A stretch of 64,000 nt of DNA. Source: Prevotella sp. HUN102. Lineage in GTDB: Bacteria; Bacteroidota; Bacteroidia; Bacteroidales; Bacteroidaceae. Positions 1 to 7,910 of the stretch are shown piece after piece. Below the pieces are notes generated by a model that had not been told where the DNA came from, did not search any database, and worked only from the letters and a program-made list of their open reading frames with translations. The stretch's first letter is position 1, and each line of letters opens with the position of its first letter. Position numbers and translations under genes: made by a program. The stretch spans positions 434,001-498,000 of the forward strand of contig NZ_JIAF01000001.1 in assembly GCF_000688375.1 (NCBI RefSeq), read 5' to 3'.

Positions 1-213
1 AGTTTGTACCTTCGTGGGGATAACCACCTTGCCGCTACCCCCTACTTTCAGCACTTGCACCTCATTCAGTGAGGTATTATGCAAGTCTTTCTTGACAACC
101 TTATAGGTACAACCCTGGTAGTCGAATATTGTTCCTACCGTCTGGGCAAACGCCCCTGTTGCCGACATGATGATTGCCAGCAACAATGAAAACAATAGTT
201 TTGTTTGTCTCAT
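1..213 (-). CDS. BspA/LRR-like secreted protein, N-terminal part
   Basis: Reading leftward from an ATG at 213, 71 codons are open to the window edge, so the 3' part is missing. The first 23 residues form a signal peptide: MRQTK, a hydrophobic core LLFSLLLAIIMSATG, and cleavage after AFA before Q. The mature start (QTVGTIFDYQGCTYKVV, then VLKVGGSGKVVIP) resembles the N-terminus of Bacteroidetes BspA-like leucine-rich repeat proteins (LRR_5 family), which are secreted or surface proteins involved in adhesion. That family call rests on pattern only, since no LRR unit lies inside the window. The gene is preceded by a long leader with a microsatellite, and a TAnnTTTG box is found about 430 bases upstream. 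Confidence 0.6.
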   Translation of the reverse strand, partial: MRQTKLLFSLLLAIIMSATGAFAQTVGTIFDYQGCTYKVVKKDLHNTSLNEVQVLKVGGSGKVVIPTKVQT

Positions 214-441
214 AATTTAAATTGATTAATTAAATTGATTAAAATATATAGTTTATAACTCTTGTTTATTCTTGAAAAATTCTCACTAATGTGGACTTAT
301 ATCCGTTAGCAGACACTTGGCCAACGGACACGACAAAACAGGCAACGGAACTTCTTGTAAGTCCTTTGCCCAAAGGCTTTGCGCCGTTTCTCATGCGCGC
401 GTATAATAAGATGTTTGTGTAAGGAGTTGCGCCAGTAGCGT

Positions 442-522
<81 letters not shown>

Positions 523-644
523 CAAAATCACAGGAAAATCTTGTTTTTCCTGCGCCACACATATACCTTTATTACATAAGGAAATATGCTGTTGATAGCC
601 GTTGCCCTCTAATCCGTTCACTGAATGATAGTTATAATGGGGTG

Positions 645-652
645 CAAAGGTA
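645..652 (-). promoter_or_regulatory. Bacteroidetes -7 box TACCTTTG driving the leftward leader
   Basis: On the minus strand the bases read TACCTTTGCA, matching the Bacteroidetes sigma-factor -7 consensus TAnnTTTG. Transcription would run left through the leader frame and its (TC)n repeat into the secreted-protein gene starting at 213, giving a 5' leader of about 430 bases. The same TACCTTTGCA is found in front of the second microsatellite leader at 8763. Confidence 0.55.
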
Positions 653-714
653 AGGAAAATTTCTTAATTGACAAATATTTGTCAGATATATTTTCTTGAG
701 CTACTTGCTTGAAG

Positions 715-903
715 CACGGAAATCATGCCGTAGTCTCATCTGTTCACAGCAGAGATAATTCCTGTGTGAAAGCGTATCGGCAAGAGGTAAATAACAATTG
801 AACCTACCTCTTTTGTACTGGTTTGTGAAAATGCGTTGAAAAACTACAGGGTATGGCAGGGATGCTCTATTGATGACCGTTCTCTCATATAATGTGGGAG
901 TGG
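715..903 (+). pseudogene. Decayed remnant of a second conjugation-module lysozyme
   Basis: Bases 877-903 match 3780-3806 of the intact lysozyme gene at 24 of 27 positions; in the intact gene this codes for VLSYNVGV. Moving upstream, further blocks align with gaps: 834-870 with the codons for MFKDYG and DALL, and the Leu-x-x-Thr-x-Leu codons around 812-826 with LLRTDL. Several in-frame stops and at least one frame change show that it is dead. The fusion to traN lies at about 900-903. The 5' limit near 715 is approximate, because similarity fades there. How this copy arose (tandem copy, or recombination between two related elements) cannot be told from the window. Confidence 0.5.
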
Positions 904-1561
904 AGAACTTCATCCGTGTGAAAGCGACGGTCAAGGACTTCCGTGAGGAGACGAACATGAGTGTCATCACGGAAGACGGGGCATTTTACACCTTTAATGT
1001 CAAGTATGCCAACGAGCCGCTGTTACTCAATGTGGAAATGGCGGACTTTATCCACGACGGGGCGGGCGTAAACCGACCGAACAACGCAATGGAGGTTTAT
1101 CTCAAGGAACTCGGCAGCGAGAGTCCGATGCTGGTAAGGCTTATCATGAAGTCCATTCACAAGGAGGACAGGCGGACTGTGAAGCACATCGGCAGCAAGT
1201 CCTTCGGTATTCAGTACCTGCTCAAAGGGTTGTACTCTCATAACGGACTGCTGTATTTCCATACAGAACTGCGCAACAAGTCCAATGTGCCGTTCGACAT
1301 CGACTTCATCACGTTCAAAATCGTGGACAAGAAGGTCGCCAAGCAGACCGCCATGCAGGAGCAGGTACAGCTTCCGCTGCGTGCCTACAACTATGTTACC
1401 TGCGTGGCGGGGTATTCACGCTTCAGAAGTTCACCATCCCCGATGACAAGCATCTCATTGTGGAGATGCACGAGAAGAACGGAGGAAGACATCAGTCCTT
1501 CGTCGTGGAGAATGAAGACCTTGTGCGTGCAAGAGTAATTGACGAGCTCAAAGTGAAGTGA
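870..1561 (+). pseudogene. traN: traN, 5'-truncated and frameshifted
   Basis: From about base 903 the frame matches Bacteroides conjugative-transposon TraN (DUF4138), a component of the mating apparatus: FIRVKATVKDFREETNMS, then TVKHIGSKSFGIQYLLKG and FHTELRNKSNVPFDIDF. The N-terminal signal peptide and about the first 80 residues of the family are absent and replaced by a lysozyme remnant. Near 1411-1418 the frame breaks: the expected C-terminus (KFTIPDDKHLIVEMHEKNGG, ending LVRARVIDELKVK) continues in the +1 frame to TGA at 1559-1561. The natural stop is directly followed by traO (ATG at 1563). Two independent lesions make function very unlikely. Confidence 0.85.
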
Positions 1562-1562
1562 T

Positions 1563-2147
1563 ATGAGAAAGCTCGCATTTTTCCTGTTTGTCGTGTCGCT
1601 TGCCCTCTTTGCAGGGCAGGCGCACGCCCAACGCTGTCTGCCCAAGATGAAAGGCATACGCCTGACCGCAGGCATGGCGTACGGTTTTTATTCCGCTTCC
1701 TCAAAGAATGAGACAGGATACTCGTTCGGGGCTTCGCTTGCTACCTACACGAAAGGCGGACATCAATGGGTGTTCGGGGTGGAGTATCTCCGCGGATACC
1801 ATCCTTATCGGGATAGCCGTATCCCTGTGGAACAGTTCACGGGCGAGGGAGGTTTCTTCTGTAACGTGCTTTCAGACGGAAGCAAGACCTTCTTCCTCTC
1901 CACCGGCATTTCCGCTTTGGCGGGTTATGAGACGGTCAATGGCGGAGAGAAACGGCTCTTTGACGGCTCGACGCTGCGCAATAAGGACGGCTTTATCTAC
2001 GGTGGTGCCGTTACCTTGCAGACGGAGACCTATCTGACGGACAGATTCGTGTTACTGCTCTATGGCAGGGAGCGTTGCCTGTGGGGAGGCTCTACGGGAC
2101 GTTTCCATACGCAGTACGGTGTCGGACTGAAAATCATGCTGGACTGA
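1563..2147 (+). CDS. traO: Conjugal transfer protein TraO
   Basis: This is a 194-residue protein with a clear signal peptide (MRKLAFFLFVVSLALFAG, cleavage near AHA-Q) and a C-terminal half of alternating short strands (GFIYGGAVTLQTETYLTD, QYGVGLKIML). That fits the Bacteroides conjugative-transposon TraO family, an envelope component of the mating machinery. The length matches the family. It starts one base after the traN stop codon, and its TGA overlaps the ATG of traP (ATGA-type junction), so the genes were one operon. With traN broken and the rest of tra absent here, it is probably an orphan. Confidence 0.85.
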   Translation: MRKLAFFLFVVSLALFAGQAHAQRCLPKMKGIRLTAGMAYGFYSASSKNETGYSFGASLATYTKGGHQWVFGVEYLRGYHPYRDSRIPVEQFTGEGGFFCNVLSDGSKTFFLSTGISALAGYETVNGGEKRLFDGSTLRNKDGFIYGGAVTLQTETYLTDRFVLLLYGRERCLWGGSTGRFHTQYGVGLKIMLD

Positions 2148-3001
2148 TGGACGTGCGACAGATGAGAGAAATCCCCATTGTGGACTTCCTGAACGCGATG
2201 GGGATTCATCCGACCAGACAGAAAGGAAACGCCTTGTGGTATTCCGCTCCGTACCGCACGGAGCGGACACCCTCCTTCAAAGTCGATATCGTCAAGAATG
2301 TCTGGTTCGATTTCGGGACGGGCAAAGGAGGTGATATCTTCGACTTGGCAGGAGAGTTTATCGGAAGCGGTGATTTCCTCCTGCGGGCGGCATTCATCGC
2401 CAAGAGCGGAACGTGTCCGCTGCCTGCTTTGAAACAACCGCAAAGAAGCGAAAAGAAAGAACCAGTCTTCAATGATATTTGGGTGCGACCGTTGCAGGAT
2501 GCCAAACTGCTGGGCTACTTGAAAGAACGGGGTGTCAATGCCCACGTTGCCATACCCAACTGCGAGGAGGTTCGATACCGTGTGCATGGCAAACGGTACT
2601 ATGCCATCGGCTTTCGTAACGATGCCGGAGGATTGGAGCTTCGCAACCGCTTCTTCAAGGGCTGCATACCGCCGAAGGATATTTCCTTGAAGTGTAACGG
2701 CTCGGACGTGTGTTCCGTTTTTGAGGGCTTTATGGATTATCTCTCCGCCATGCAACTCGGTATCATCGCTTCGGATAGGCTTGTCCTTAATTCCGTTTCC
2801 AACGTGGAGAAGGCAGTAAGAGTCTTGCAGGGCTATGAGAGGATAGAATGCTTCCTCGACAATGACGAGGCGGGGAGAAGGACTTTTCAGAGACTACACG
2901 ACTGTTTCGGGGAGAAGGTCATCGACCGTTCCTTTCTGTATGCCGAGCATAAGGATTTGAATGAGTTTCTGCTTTTCAAGAATGCAGAGAACAATGTATA
3001 A
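2147..3001 (+). CDS. traP: TraP, conjugative-transposon DNA primase
   Basis: A 284-residue protein. I chose the ATG at 2147 because it overlaps the traO stop and begins MDVRQMREIPIVDFLNAMGI, the family's usual start; an upstream in-frame extension exists but lies over traO. The first 80 residues resemble a CHC2-type primase zinc-finger fold (YSAPYRTERTPSFKVD, WFDFGTGKGGDIFDLAGEF), although the zinc-binding Cys/His residues are missing. The C-terminal half is Toprim-like: VFEGFMDYLSAM near residue 190 gives the catalytic Glu, and FLDNDEAGRRTFQRL near residue 240 gives the Asp-x-Asp metal site. Known members are thought to prime replication of transferred single-stranded DNA. Confidence 0.85.
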   Translation: MDVRQMREIPIVDFLNAMGIHPTRQKGNALWYSAPYRTERTPSFKVDIVKNVWFDFGTGKGGDIFDLAGEFIGSGDFLLRAAFIAKSGTCPLPALKQPQRSEKKEPVFNDIWVRPLQDAKLLGYLKERGVNAHVAIPNCEEVRYRVHGKRYYAIGFRNDAGGLELRNRFFKGCIPPKDISLKCNGSDVCSVFEGFMDYLSAMQLGIIASDRLVLNSVSNVEKAVRVLQGYERIECFLDNDEAGRRTFQRLHDCFGEKVIDRSFLYAEHKDLNEFLLFKNAENNV

Positions 3002-3021
3002 CAGCAAAACGATAATGAACA

Positions 3022-3486
3022 ATGAAGAAGAAAATATTGAATACGATTTGGGTAATGGGAGTGCTTGCCCTCGCAGGGTTTTGTCTATCTGCTTGTAATC
3101 ACGAGTTGGATATTCAGCAGGCGTACCCGTTCACGGTAGAGACAATGCCGGTGCAGAAGCATATTGTCAAGGGACAGACGGCGGAGATACGCTGCACGCT
3201 CAAACGGCAGGGGCGGTTTGAGGATGCACGCTATACCATTAGGTACTTTCAGCCCGATGGCAGTGGTAGATTGAAAATGGATAACGGTACAGTCTTCAAG
3301 CCCAATGACCGTTACCCGCTCACTAAAGAGGAGTTCAGGCTATATTACACCTCCGTTTCCATCGACCAGCAGACGATAGACGTGTATGTGGAGGATAATT
3401 TCGGACAGGCGGAAAAACTCTCGTTTGAGTTCAACAGCCAAAGGGACGAGGAAAAGGAGAAGAAAAATGATGAGGGTAAGAAGTAA
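3022..3486 (+). CDS. traQ: TraQ, conjugal transfer lipoprotein (DUF3872)
   Basis: A 154-residue protein with an N-terminal export signal and a lipobox-like CLSACN at residues 21-26, so probably lipidated on Cys25. The body, with VKGQTAEIRCTLKRQGRF and RYPLTKEEFRLYYTSVS, matches the TraQ/DUF3872 family of Bacteroidetes conjugative elements, which have an Ig-like beta fold. The C-terminus is highly charged (RDEEKEKKNDEGKK). The gene lies 20 bases after traP, and its 3' end overlaps the lysozyme gene by 20 bases, consistent with one transcript. Confidence 0.85.
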   Translation: MKKKILNTIWVMGVLALAGFCLSACNHELDIQQAYPFTVETMPVQKHIVKGQTAEIRCTLKRQGRFEDARYTIRYFQPDGSGRLKMDNGTVFKPNDRYPLTKEEFRLYYTSVSIDQQTIDVYVEDNFGQAEKLSFEFNSQRDEEKEKKNDEGKK

Positions 3487-3979
3487 ACTTGTCGTCTTGT
3501 ACCTTGTCTGCCTTTCCTGCTTACAGCTTTCCGCTCAGGAGGGCGGAAAGGCTCTCTTTTCATTACCGCCGTTTGAGCGTGCCATTGTCTGCATCAAGCA
3601 TTTTGAGGGCTTACATACTTGGAAAGATTACCCATATGTAGGCTATGGACATCGGCTTCTGCCCGGAGAGCGGTTCACGGCGGCGATGACGGAACGGCAG
3701 GCGGACTCCCTGCTTCGGACAGACCTGATGAAGCGTCTGATGATGTTCAAAGACTATGGGAAGGATGCCTTGCTTCTTGCCGTTCTGTCCTATAATGTCG
3801 GAGTGGCCAGATTGCTGGGATATGGGAAGTATGCCAAGAGCAGATTGCTACGAAAGATAGAATTGGGCGACAGGAATTTCTACCGCGAATTTATATCTTT
3901 CTGCCGATACAAGGGCAAAGTCCTCAGAGGATTGGTCAAACGGAGAAAGGTGGAGTTTGCCCTGTTTTATATTCCTTGA
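3467..3979 (+). CDS. Conjugation-associated lysozyme (GH24-like)
   Basis: 170 residues from the ATG at 3467; a second ATG at 3470 is equally possible, and AAGGAGAAG about ten bases upstream serves as ribosome-binding site. A signal peptide (VRSKLVVLYLVCLSCLQLSAQ) exports it. The body matches phage-type lysozymes that locally open peptidoglycan for the mating pore: FEGLHTWKDYPYVGYGH carries the catalytic Glu and the GYGH motif, followed by LSYNVGVARLLG. A family Thr near the active site appears to be Tyr here. It ends the tra operon and is followed by a strong terminator. A decayed second copy sits at 715-903. Confidence 0.85.
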   Translation: MMRVRSKLVVLYLVCLSCLQLSAQEGGKALFSLPPFERAIVCIKHFEGLHTWKDYPYVGYGHRLLPGERFTAAMTERQADSLLRTDLMKRLMMFKDYGKDALLLAVLSYNVGVARLLGYGKYAKSRLLRKIELGDRNFYREFISFCRYKGKVLRGLVKRRKVEFALFYIP

Positions 3980-3989
3980 CTATAAAAAT

Positions 3990-4030
3990 GACTCTTGCAA
4001 TACATTATAAATATTGCAAGAGTCGTTTTT
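3990..4030 (+). terminator. Rho-independent terminator of the tra operon
   Basis: A perfect 13-bp stem, GACTCTTGCAATA (3990-4002) with TATTGCAAGAGTC (4012-4024), is followed by GTTTTTG. It starts 10 bases after the lysozyme stop codon. Confidence 0.9.
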
Positions 4031-4092
4031 GATGATGAATCTATTTATATTTAGGACTTATAGCAACAGAGTAGGCTGGCTAATATGCCAAC

Positions 4093-4335
4093 TTATCCTT
4101 TATGTCTTTTCTCTTTTTTTCGGAGAGTTATCCTTCCAATCTTCACATCGGGGTGAATATCAAATGCCCAATCCACTTCTTCTTCGGGAAGTGTGCTGTG
4201 AATGTTTCCACCCATTACCAATCCGCAATCTTCTCGGACTTTCTGCTGTGCTTCCTCCCTGTTTTCTGCAACCAACTCATATACGCCATTGAATATGTAT
4301 TGCGTATGTACCCGGTATATTCGTTTTTTTTCCAT
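4093..4335 (-). CDS. Small conserved mobile-element protein, DpnD/PcfM-like
   Basis: 80 residues, starting MEKKRIYRVHTQYIFNG and ending in a basic tail (RKKEKRHKG). The pattern of an N-terminal strand, then YELVAENREEAQQKVRE, then a short acidic region resembles the DpnD/PcfM family of small proteins carried on plasmids and integrative elements. That family has no firm function. It is the last gene of a leftward run of ten small cargo genes between the tra operon and 8394. Assignment is by resemblance only. Confidence 0.5.
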   Translation of the reverse strand: MEKKRIYRVHTQYIFNGVYELVAENREEAQQKVREDCGLVMGGNIHSTLPEEEVDWAFDIHPDVKIGRITLRKKEKRHKG

Positions 4336-4364
4336 AATTTCAAAATTATATAATACAGTTTATT

Positions 4365-4613
4365 CTACCTTTTATTATAAATGACATCACAATCCTCTGC
4401 TTCCGCAGATAGTCCGAAAGCCGGTACACAAGAGAAATAAGGATGCGAGTTGCCTGCATTGTCTCTATGAGGTGATATGATTTCCACACGATTATCCTGA
4501 TACCATTTATCCACAAGCGCAATTTCCTCGTCTGTCAATCCCGTTGCATCGCCGTTTACCAGATAGCACAGGCTCCATGTAGGAATTTTCTCTGTTGTCT
4601 TATATTTTTTCAT
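4365..4613 (-). CDS. Small conserved hypothetical protein
   Basis: An 82-residue protein. Its sequence WSLCYLVNGDATGLTDEEIALVDKW looks like a small helical domain kept in Bacteroidetes mobile elements, and the C-terminus HPYFSCVPAFGLSAEAEDC is conserved-looking. The final DCDVIYNKR suits a short protein adapting to a partner. There is no signal peptide or membrane segment. It lies in the leftward cargo cluster, 12 bases before the next gene. I do not know its function. Confidence 0.6.
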   Translation of the reverse strand: MKKYKTTEKIPTWSLCYLVNGDATGLTDEEIALVDKWYQDNRVEIISPHRDNAGNSHPYFSCVPAFGLSAEAEDCDVIYNKR

Positions 4614-4625
4614 TGCTTTTCCAGA

Positions 4626-5216
4626 TTAATTAAACAACGTTCCGTCAGATAGAAACTCGTACTCGTTTGCTTCACATTCATCCGCGAAGGCTTCCATGCT
4701 TATCATATACTCCGCATCGTCCATGCAGGCTTTGAAAAAGCTGTCCAGACAATTATCCATCAGCTCATACAGTGTTGTGTTGTCAGGACTTTTCAGGAAG
4801 TCATATATGGGATTCAGGATATTATGGTCAAAACAGTAGCCTGTAAGCACGCAGCAGTCCGTTACGAAGATGCGGCTCCTGCGCCTTTTGTCGTAACTGT
4901 GCTTCCAATTAATCTTGGGAATATACGGGACATCCCAATAGTTATTGACAAGGTATTTCAGCAATCTTACCCCTTTCAAGTTGTCTTCCTCCTCGCTGTA
5001 ATGGGAAGTGAAGCGATAAGTGTATGTGCAGGTATCGTATGACCATCTTTCCACCTCTATTTTGAACACCTTTTCAAAAGCCTTCAATGTATCACGATTT
5101 TCCTTTCCCCAAGGGTATTCAAAATTCTCCATCCATTGGCGGTATGCTTTTTCCTGTGCTTCGCCGGACAGTTCATTCAACGGGTATATCTCGTAAGTCC
5201 TTGTTTCCGTTCTCAT
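4626..5216 (-). CDS. Conserved phage/mobile-element protein of unknown function
   Basis: 196 residues, soluble, with many aromatic and acidic residues. The N-terminal YEIYPLNELSGEAQEKAYRQW is the hallmark of a family seen in phages and integrative elements (usually written as xxYxFxELSexAKexA), annotated as hypothetical and sometimes called antitoxin-like on thin grounds. The rest (VTDCCVLTGYCFDH, ISMEAFADECEANEYEFLSDG) matches the same family's usual end, where the protein finishes shortly after the phrase EFLxDG. Five bases separate it from the upstream gene, so it is co-transcribed with the cluster. Confidence 0.6.
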   Translation of the reverse strand: MRTETRTYEIYPLNELSGEAQEKAYRQWMENFEYPWGKENRDTLKAFEKVFKIEVERWSYDTCTYTYRFTSHYSEEEDNLKGVRLLKYLVNNYWDVPYIPKINWKHSYDKRRRSRIFVTDCCVLTGYCFDHNILNPIYDFLKSPDNTTLYELMDNCLDSFFKACMDDAEYMISMEAFADECEANEYEFLSDGTLFN

Positions 5217-5221
5217 ATCCG

Positions 5222-5509
5222 TCAGGTGTTATCAGGTTTGTTATTGACGATGTCCTCTCCGCTGGCAGAAAAGACTTCTATTGTCGGCTGACCTCCGTTT
5301 TCTTCCACGGAAAGACTTTCTGAAGTGTCAAATAAGGTTTCGCCATCCGTTATGATGACTCTTTCGTCGTCTTCCATTAAAAGGACATCCTCTCCTTTCC
5401 ATGACTTGACGACGGAAACGGCTTCCTTGTAATTCGCTGCCTTGACCTCAAAATAGGTGCGTTCCCAACAGGTAACCTTTTGGTCTTGATAAAATCTGTA
5501 TTTATTCAT
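5222..5509 (-). CDS. Hypothetical acidic cargo protein
   Basis: 95 residues. The N-terminal 50 (YRFYQDQKVTCWERTYFEV, then AANYKEAVSVV) look like a small alpha/beta fold resembling DpnD/PcfM-type proteins, where a strand is followed by a helix with EAV. The C-terminus is acidic and low in complexity. It starts one base after the stop of the upstream gene and shows no export signal. Function unknown. Confidence 0.55.
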   Translation of the reverse strand: MNKYRFYQDQKVTCWERTYFEVKAANYKEAVSVVKSWKGEDVLLMEDDERVIITDGETLFDTSESLSVEENGGQPTIEVFSASGEDIVNNKPDNT

Positions 5510-5510
5510 C

Positions 5511-5963
5511 TTATTGCTTATTTGAAGGGTGGTTATCCGTTATTATGTCCTCTAATGTGAAACTTTCAGCCCAGAACTCCTCATTCGTATGCTTGCCGTA
5601 TGCGGAATACATAAAATCGCCTTTCGGATAGACATGCAGCCGGTAGAGGTTGAGCCTGTTCTCTGGTTTCACGAGCCTTTCCTCCTCGTTCTTTTCCAGT
5701 TCAACATAAGCCGGGGAGTCTTTTTCCAGCAAGTTTATAATGTCTTCATCCTCAGTATGGTAGAAATCCACACCGGTGTCATAAAAGGCTGCGGAACAGA
5801 AATCCATGTTTTCCGCAAATGGCCGAACCATTTCCAGCCTTTTCCTCATTCTCTTGAACCATGATTCTTTACAATGGATCAGCGCAAAGTTGCATCTGTC
5901 CCATTCGCTGTCGGTATATGCCCTGACCAGTATCGTGTCAGTCGGGTGATTTGCCTTTTTCAT
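5511..5963 (-). CDS. Hypothetical cargo protein, 150 residues
   Basis: A soluble 150-residue protein opening DTILVRAYTDSEWDRCNFAL and followed by a basic helix (KESWFKRMRKRLEMVR), then an acidic middle (HTEDEDIINLLEKD). No catalytic motif is recognisable. Its ATG overlaps the end of the upstream gene by four bases (5960-5963), which points to translational coupling. Unknown function, probably conserved among Bacteroidales integrative elements. Confidence 0.55.
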   Translation of the reverse strand: MKKANHPTDTILVRAYTDSEWDRCNFALIHCKESWFKRMRKRLEMVRPFAENMDFCSAAFYDTGVDFYHTEDEDIINLLEKDSPAYVELEKNEEERLVKPENRLNLYRLHVYPKGDFMYSAYGKHTNEEFWAESFTLEDIITDNHPSNKQ

Positions 5964-6334
5964 CTTGTCTTTTGGTTTTGTTTGTTCATATTCAATAGTA
6001 TATTCTCAATCCTGTCGTACAGGCGGTTGAACTGTTCCTGATAATGATTCAGAAATTCCCCATCCACATTGCACATTTCCTCCAGTGGAAGGTTGTTCCT
6101 CCTTGTGAGAATGACATCCGTCAGGAATGTTACGGCCTCTATTGTCAGGGACCTGTCCTTGTCCTGACCTGCATTGTCTATCCACGACATCGCAAGGGAT
6201 ACGGTCTGTATCCTCTCCTGCATTTCCGCAGGTATGTCCTGCCAGGCTGACAGGGGCAGCCCGTATTCAGCCAGTGTCTCTTTGAGGCATGCGAGCTGCT
6301 CTTGCCCGTTGCTTTGATTTTTCTTCATCATCAT
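5960..6334 (-). CDS. Hypothetical helical cargo protein
   Basis: A 124-residue protein predicted to be mostly helical: EQLACLKETLAEYGLPLSAW, then MQERIQTVSLAMSWIDNAG and a C-terminal coiled-coil-like YQEQFNRLYDRIENILLNM. It carries neither a signal peptide nor a Cys/His cluster. Three Met codons (MMMKK) open the frame, so the exact start is uncertain by two codons. It is followed by an overlapping gene at 5963. Function not recognised. Confidence 0.55.
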   Translation of the reverse strand: MMMKKNQSNGQEQLACLKETLAEYGLPLSAWQDIPAEMQERIQTVSLAMSWIDNAGQDKDRSLTIEAVTFLTDVILTRRNNLPLEEMCNVDGEFLNHYQEQFNRLYDRIENILLNMNKQNQKTR

Positions 6335-6339
6335 AATTC

Positions 6340-7368
6340 TTATACGGTTTGTAATTGATGTTTTTCCTGCCAGGCCTTATATGCCTCGGCATATTCCTGC
6401 CGCTCTGTTTCCAGTTGATGTTCAGTTACAGGAGTATAGCCGAGGAAACGGATTACTCCCTCCCCGCAGCCGGTCAGCTCACACCGTATGCCTGCCTGTT
6501 CCAGCTTGTCTATCCGCTTTTGTGCCGTTTTCGCACTTGAATAGGTCTTTGGCCAGAAGAAACGTTCGCCGGTACGGCTGTAGGTGTCTTCTCCGAGTAT
6601 CAGCTCTCCGTGGAATTTATGGCTGTCCAGAAAGCCGAAACGCGCCTTTCCCAGTGCCTGCCTTACCGCCTTGTGCGCCTTGCCTTCGGGATGCCTGAAC
6701 ACTTCGGCTTTCTTCCCCTTGCAATCAAGTCTGGGCAGGACTACCTTGTACGGCTTGTTGTATTTCCCGATTCCCAGTGAAAGATAGAAATTGGTGTCGA
6801 AATAGTCGGTCATGACGTCGCTGTTGTCATAATTGTAGGACATGGCAAAGTCACGGATGTTCGACAGCACCTCCCTGGCACGGTCGGTAAGGACGGAGTC
6901 GGAGTCAATGTGATATTGGTTCACGTCATGGTATATGATGCCCGAGTCCTTGGCGAAAGGCTCAAAGTCCGCGGACATGAGGAAAATCCTGATGGAGCCG
7001 TAGCCGTCCCTTGTAACGGAGAAGCGGTACCGAGGATAGGTTTCCCTGAGCCATGTGCGGATAAGGTCTGCTATCTCCGGCACGCGCTGGCCCTTGTAGT
7101 TCCTGCCTCTCCACCTGTATTCGTTATAGACGAACTCGGTATATTCCCGCGCGGATGCGTCGGAGTAGTCGTTCTCATACCCTGTCAATGTTTCCGAAAC
7201 GTCGCGCCTGTCCTTCCAGACTGCATATAGTTTCCCGAACTCAAGGTTGATTTGCTGCATTATCGTGATATCGCCTCCCCTGTCGGGATGATATTGCAGT
7301 GCCAGCCGGCGGTATGCTCTCTTCAATTCCGCGAGGCTGCCGATATTTGTGAAATGACTCGTTTTCAT
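6340..7368 (-). CDS. J-domain protein of the mobile element
   Basis: 342 residues from the ATG at 7368 (another ATG at 7374 adds two residues; further upstream the frame overlaps the neighbouring gene and lacks family character). Residues 1-40 are a J-domain: LAELKRAYRRLALQYHPDRG keeps the HPD tripeptide needed to stimulate Hsp70. The remainder is soluble, with a central block SNIRDFAMSYNYDNSDVMTD that resembles the LPD29-type domain found in large polyvalent proteins of mobile elements. The C-terminal part holds GERFFWPKTYSSAKTAQKRI. A role as host-chaperone recruiter for element proteins is an inference. Confidence 0.75.
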   Translation of the reverse strand: MKTSHFTNIGSLAELKRAYRRLALQYHPDRGGDITIMQQINLEFGKLYAVWKDRRDVSETLTGYENDYSDASAREYTEFVYNEYRWRGRNYKGQRVPEIADLIRTWLRETYPRYRFSVTRDGYGSIRIFLMSADFEPFAKDSGIIYHDVNQYHIDSDSVLTDRAREVLSNIRDFAMSYNYDNSDVMTDYFDTNFYLSLGIGKYNKPYKVVLPRLDCKGKKAEVFRHPEGKAHKAVRQALGKARFGFLDSHKFHGELILGEDTYSRTGERFFWPKTYSSAKTAQKRIDKLEQAGIRCELTGCGEGVIRFLGYTPVTEHQLETERQEYAEAYKAWQEKHQLQTV

Positions 7369-7393
7369 AATCATTGCGTTTTTATCACTGCCC

Positions 7394-7603
7394 TCAGACA
7401 AAGGCAAGTCGGTTGATGAAATATGGGATATAGTCGTTTTCCAGACCAAGATTGCTGCATGCCAGTTCAAAGTCCGAATATCTTAGGTCGTTCACTTCCT
7501 GCAGCTCCATCAGGTTCTGCACCTCGCTTTCGAGGTATTCGCTTGCTTCTTCCAGCTTGCAGCAGCAAGTCTTGCAAATCAGTTCAATCATTGTCTTTTT
7601 CAT
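7394..7603 (-). CDS. Small Cys-rich hypothetical protein
   Basis: 69 residues: an N-terminal Cys cluster (LICKTCCCKLEEASEYLE) followed by two acidic helices. The spacing C-x2-CCC could bind metal, but no known finger fits. It sits between the J-domain gene and the next upstream cargo gene, with 20-25 bases on each side. The composition is like its neighbours. Function unknown. Confidence 0.5.
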   Translation of the reverse strand: MKKTMIELICKTCCCKLEEASEYLESEVQNLMELQEVNDLRYSDFELACSNLGLENDYIPYFINRLAFV

Positions 7604-7622
7604 AATTACTCATTTCTTGTTT

Positions 7623-7910
7623 TTATATGTTTATACATTCCTCTTTCTCACGCCTGCCGTCGTACAGGCTGACAGCCCTTTCCACCAGAAGCTGCCGGTT
7701 CCCGTCCGACAGTTCCGCATAGAGGCGTTCTGCTGCTCCCCATGCGGAAGGTTTGCAGACTGCGCACCATTTGCTCCATATATGGGCCGACATGTTGCCG
7801 TACACGGCCTCGCATTCCTCATGGCTCCATCTGTTCCACATATAGAAGAAGTAACTGGAGACATTGTCGGTTGCTTTCCTGTTTCTTTCCATTTCACTCT
7901 TCATTTTCAT
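7623..7910 (-). CDS. Hypothetical Trp-rich cargo protein
   Basis: 95 residues with six Trp (FYMWNRWSHEECEAVYG, HIWSKWCAVCKPSAWGAAER) and a closing helix RQLLVERAVSLYDGRRE. Its start overlaps the end of the gene at 7894-8394 by 17 bases, suggesting coupled translation. An alternative frame over the same bases gives an Ala/Arg/Thr-rich peptide that looks artificial, so this frame is preferred. No function recognised. Confidence 0.55.
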   Translation of the reverse strand: MKMKSEMERNRKATDNVSSYFFYMWNRWSHEECEAVYGNMSAHIWSKWCAVCKPSAWGAAERLYAELSDGNRQLLVERAVSLYDGRREKEECINI

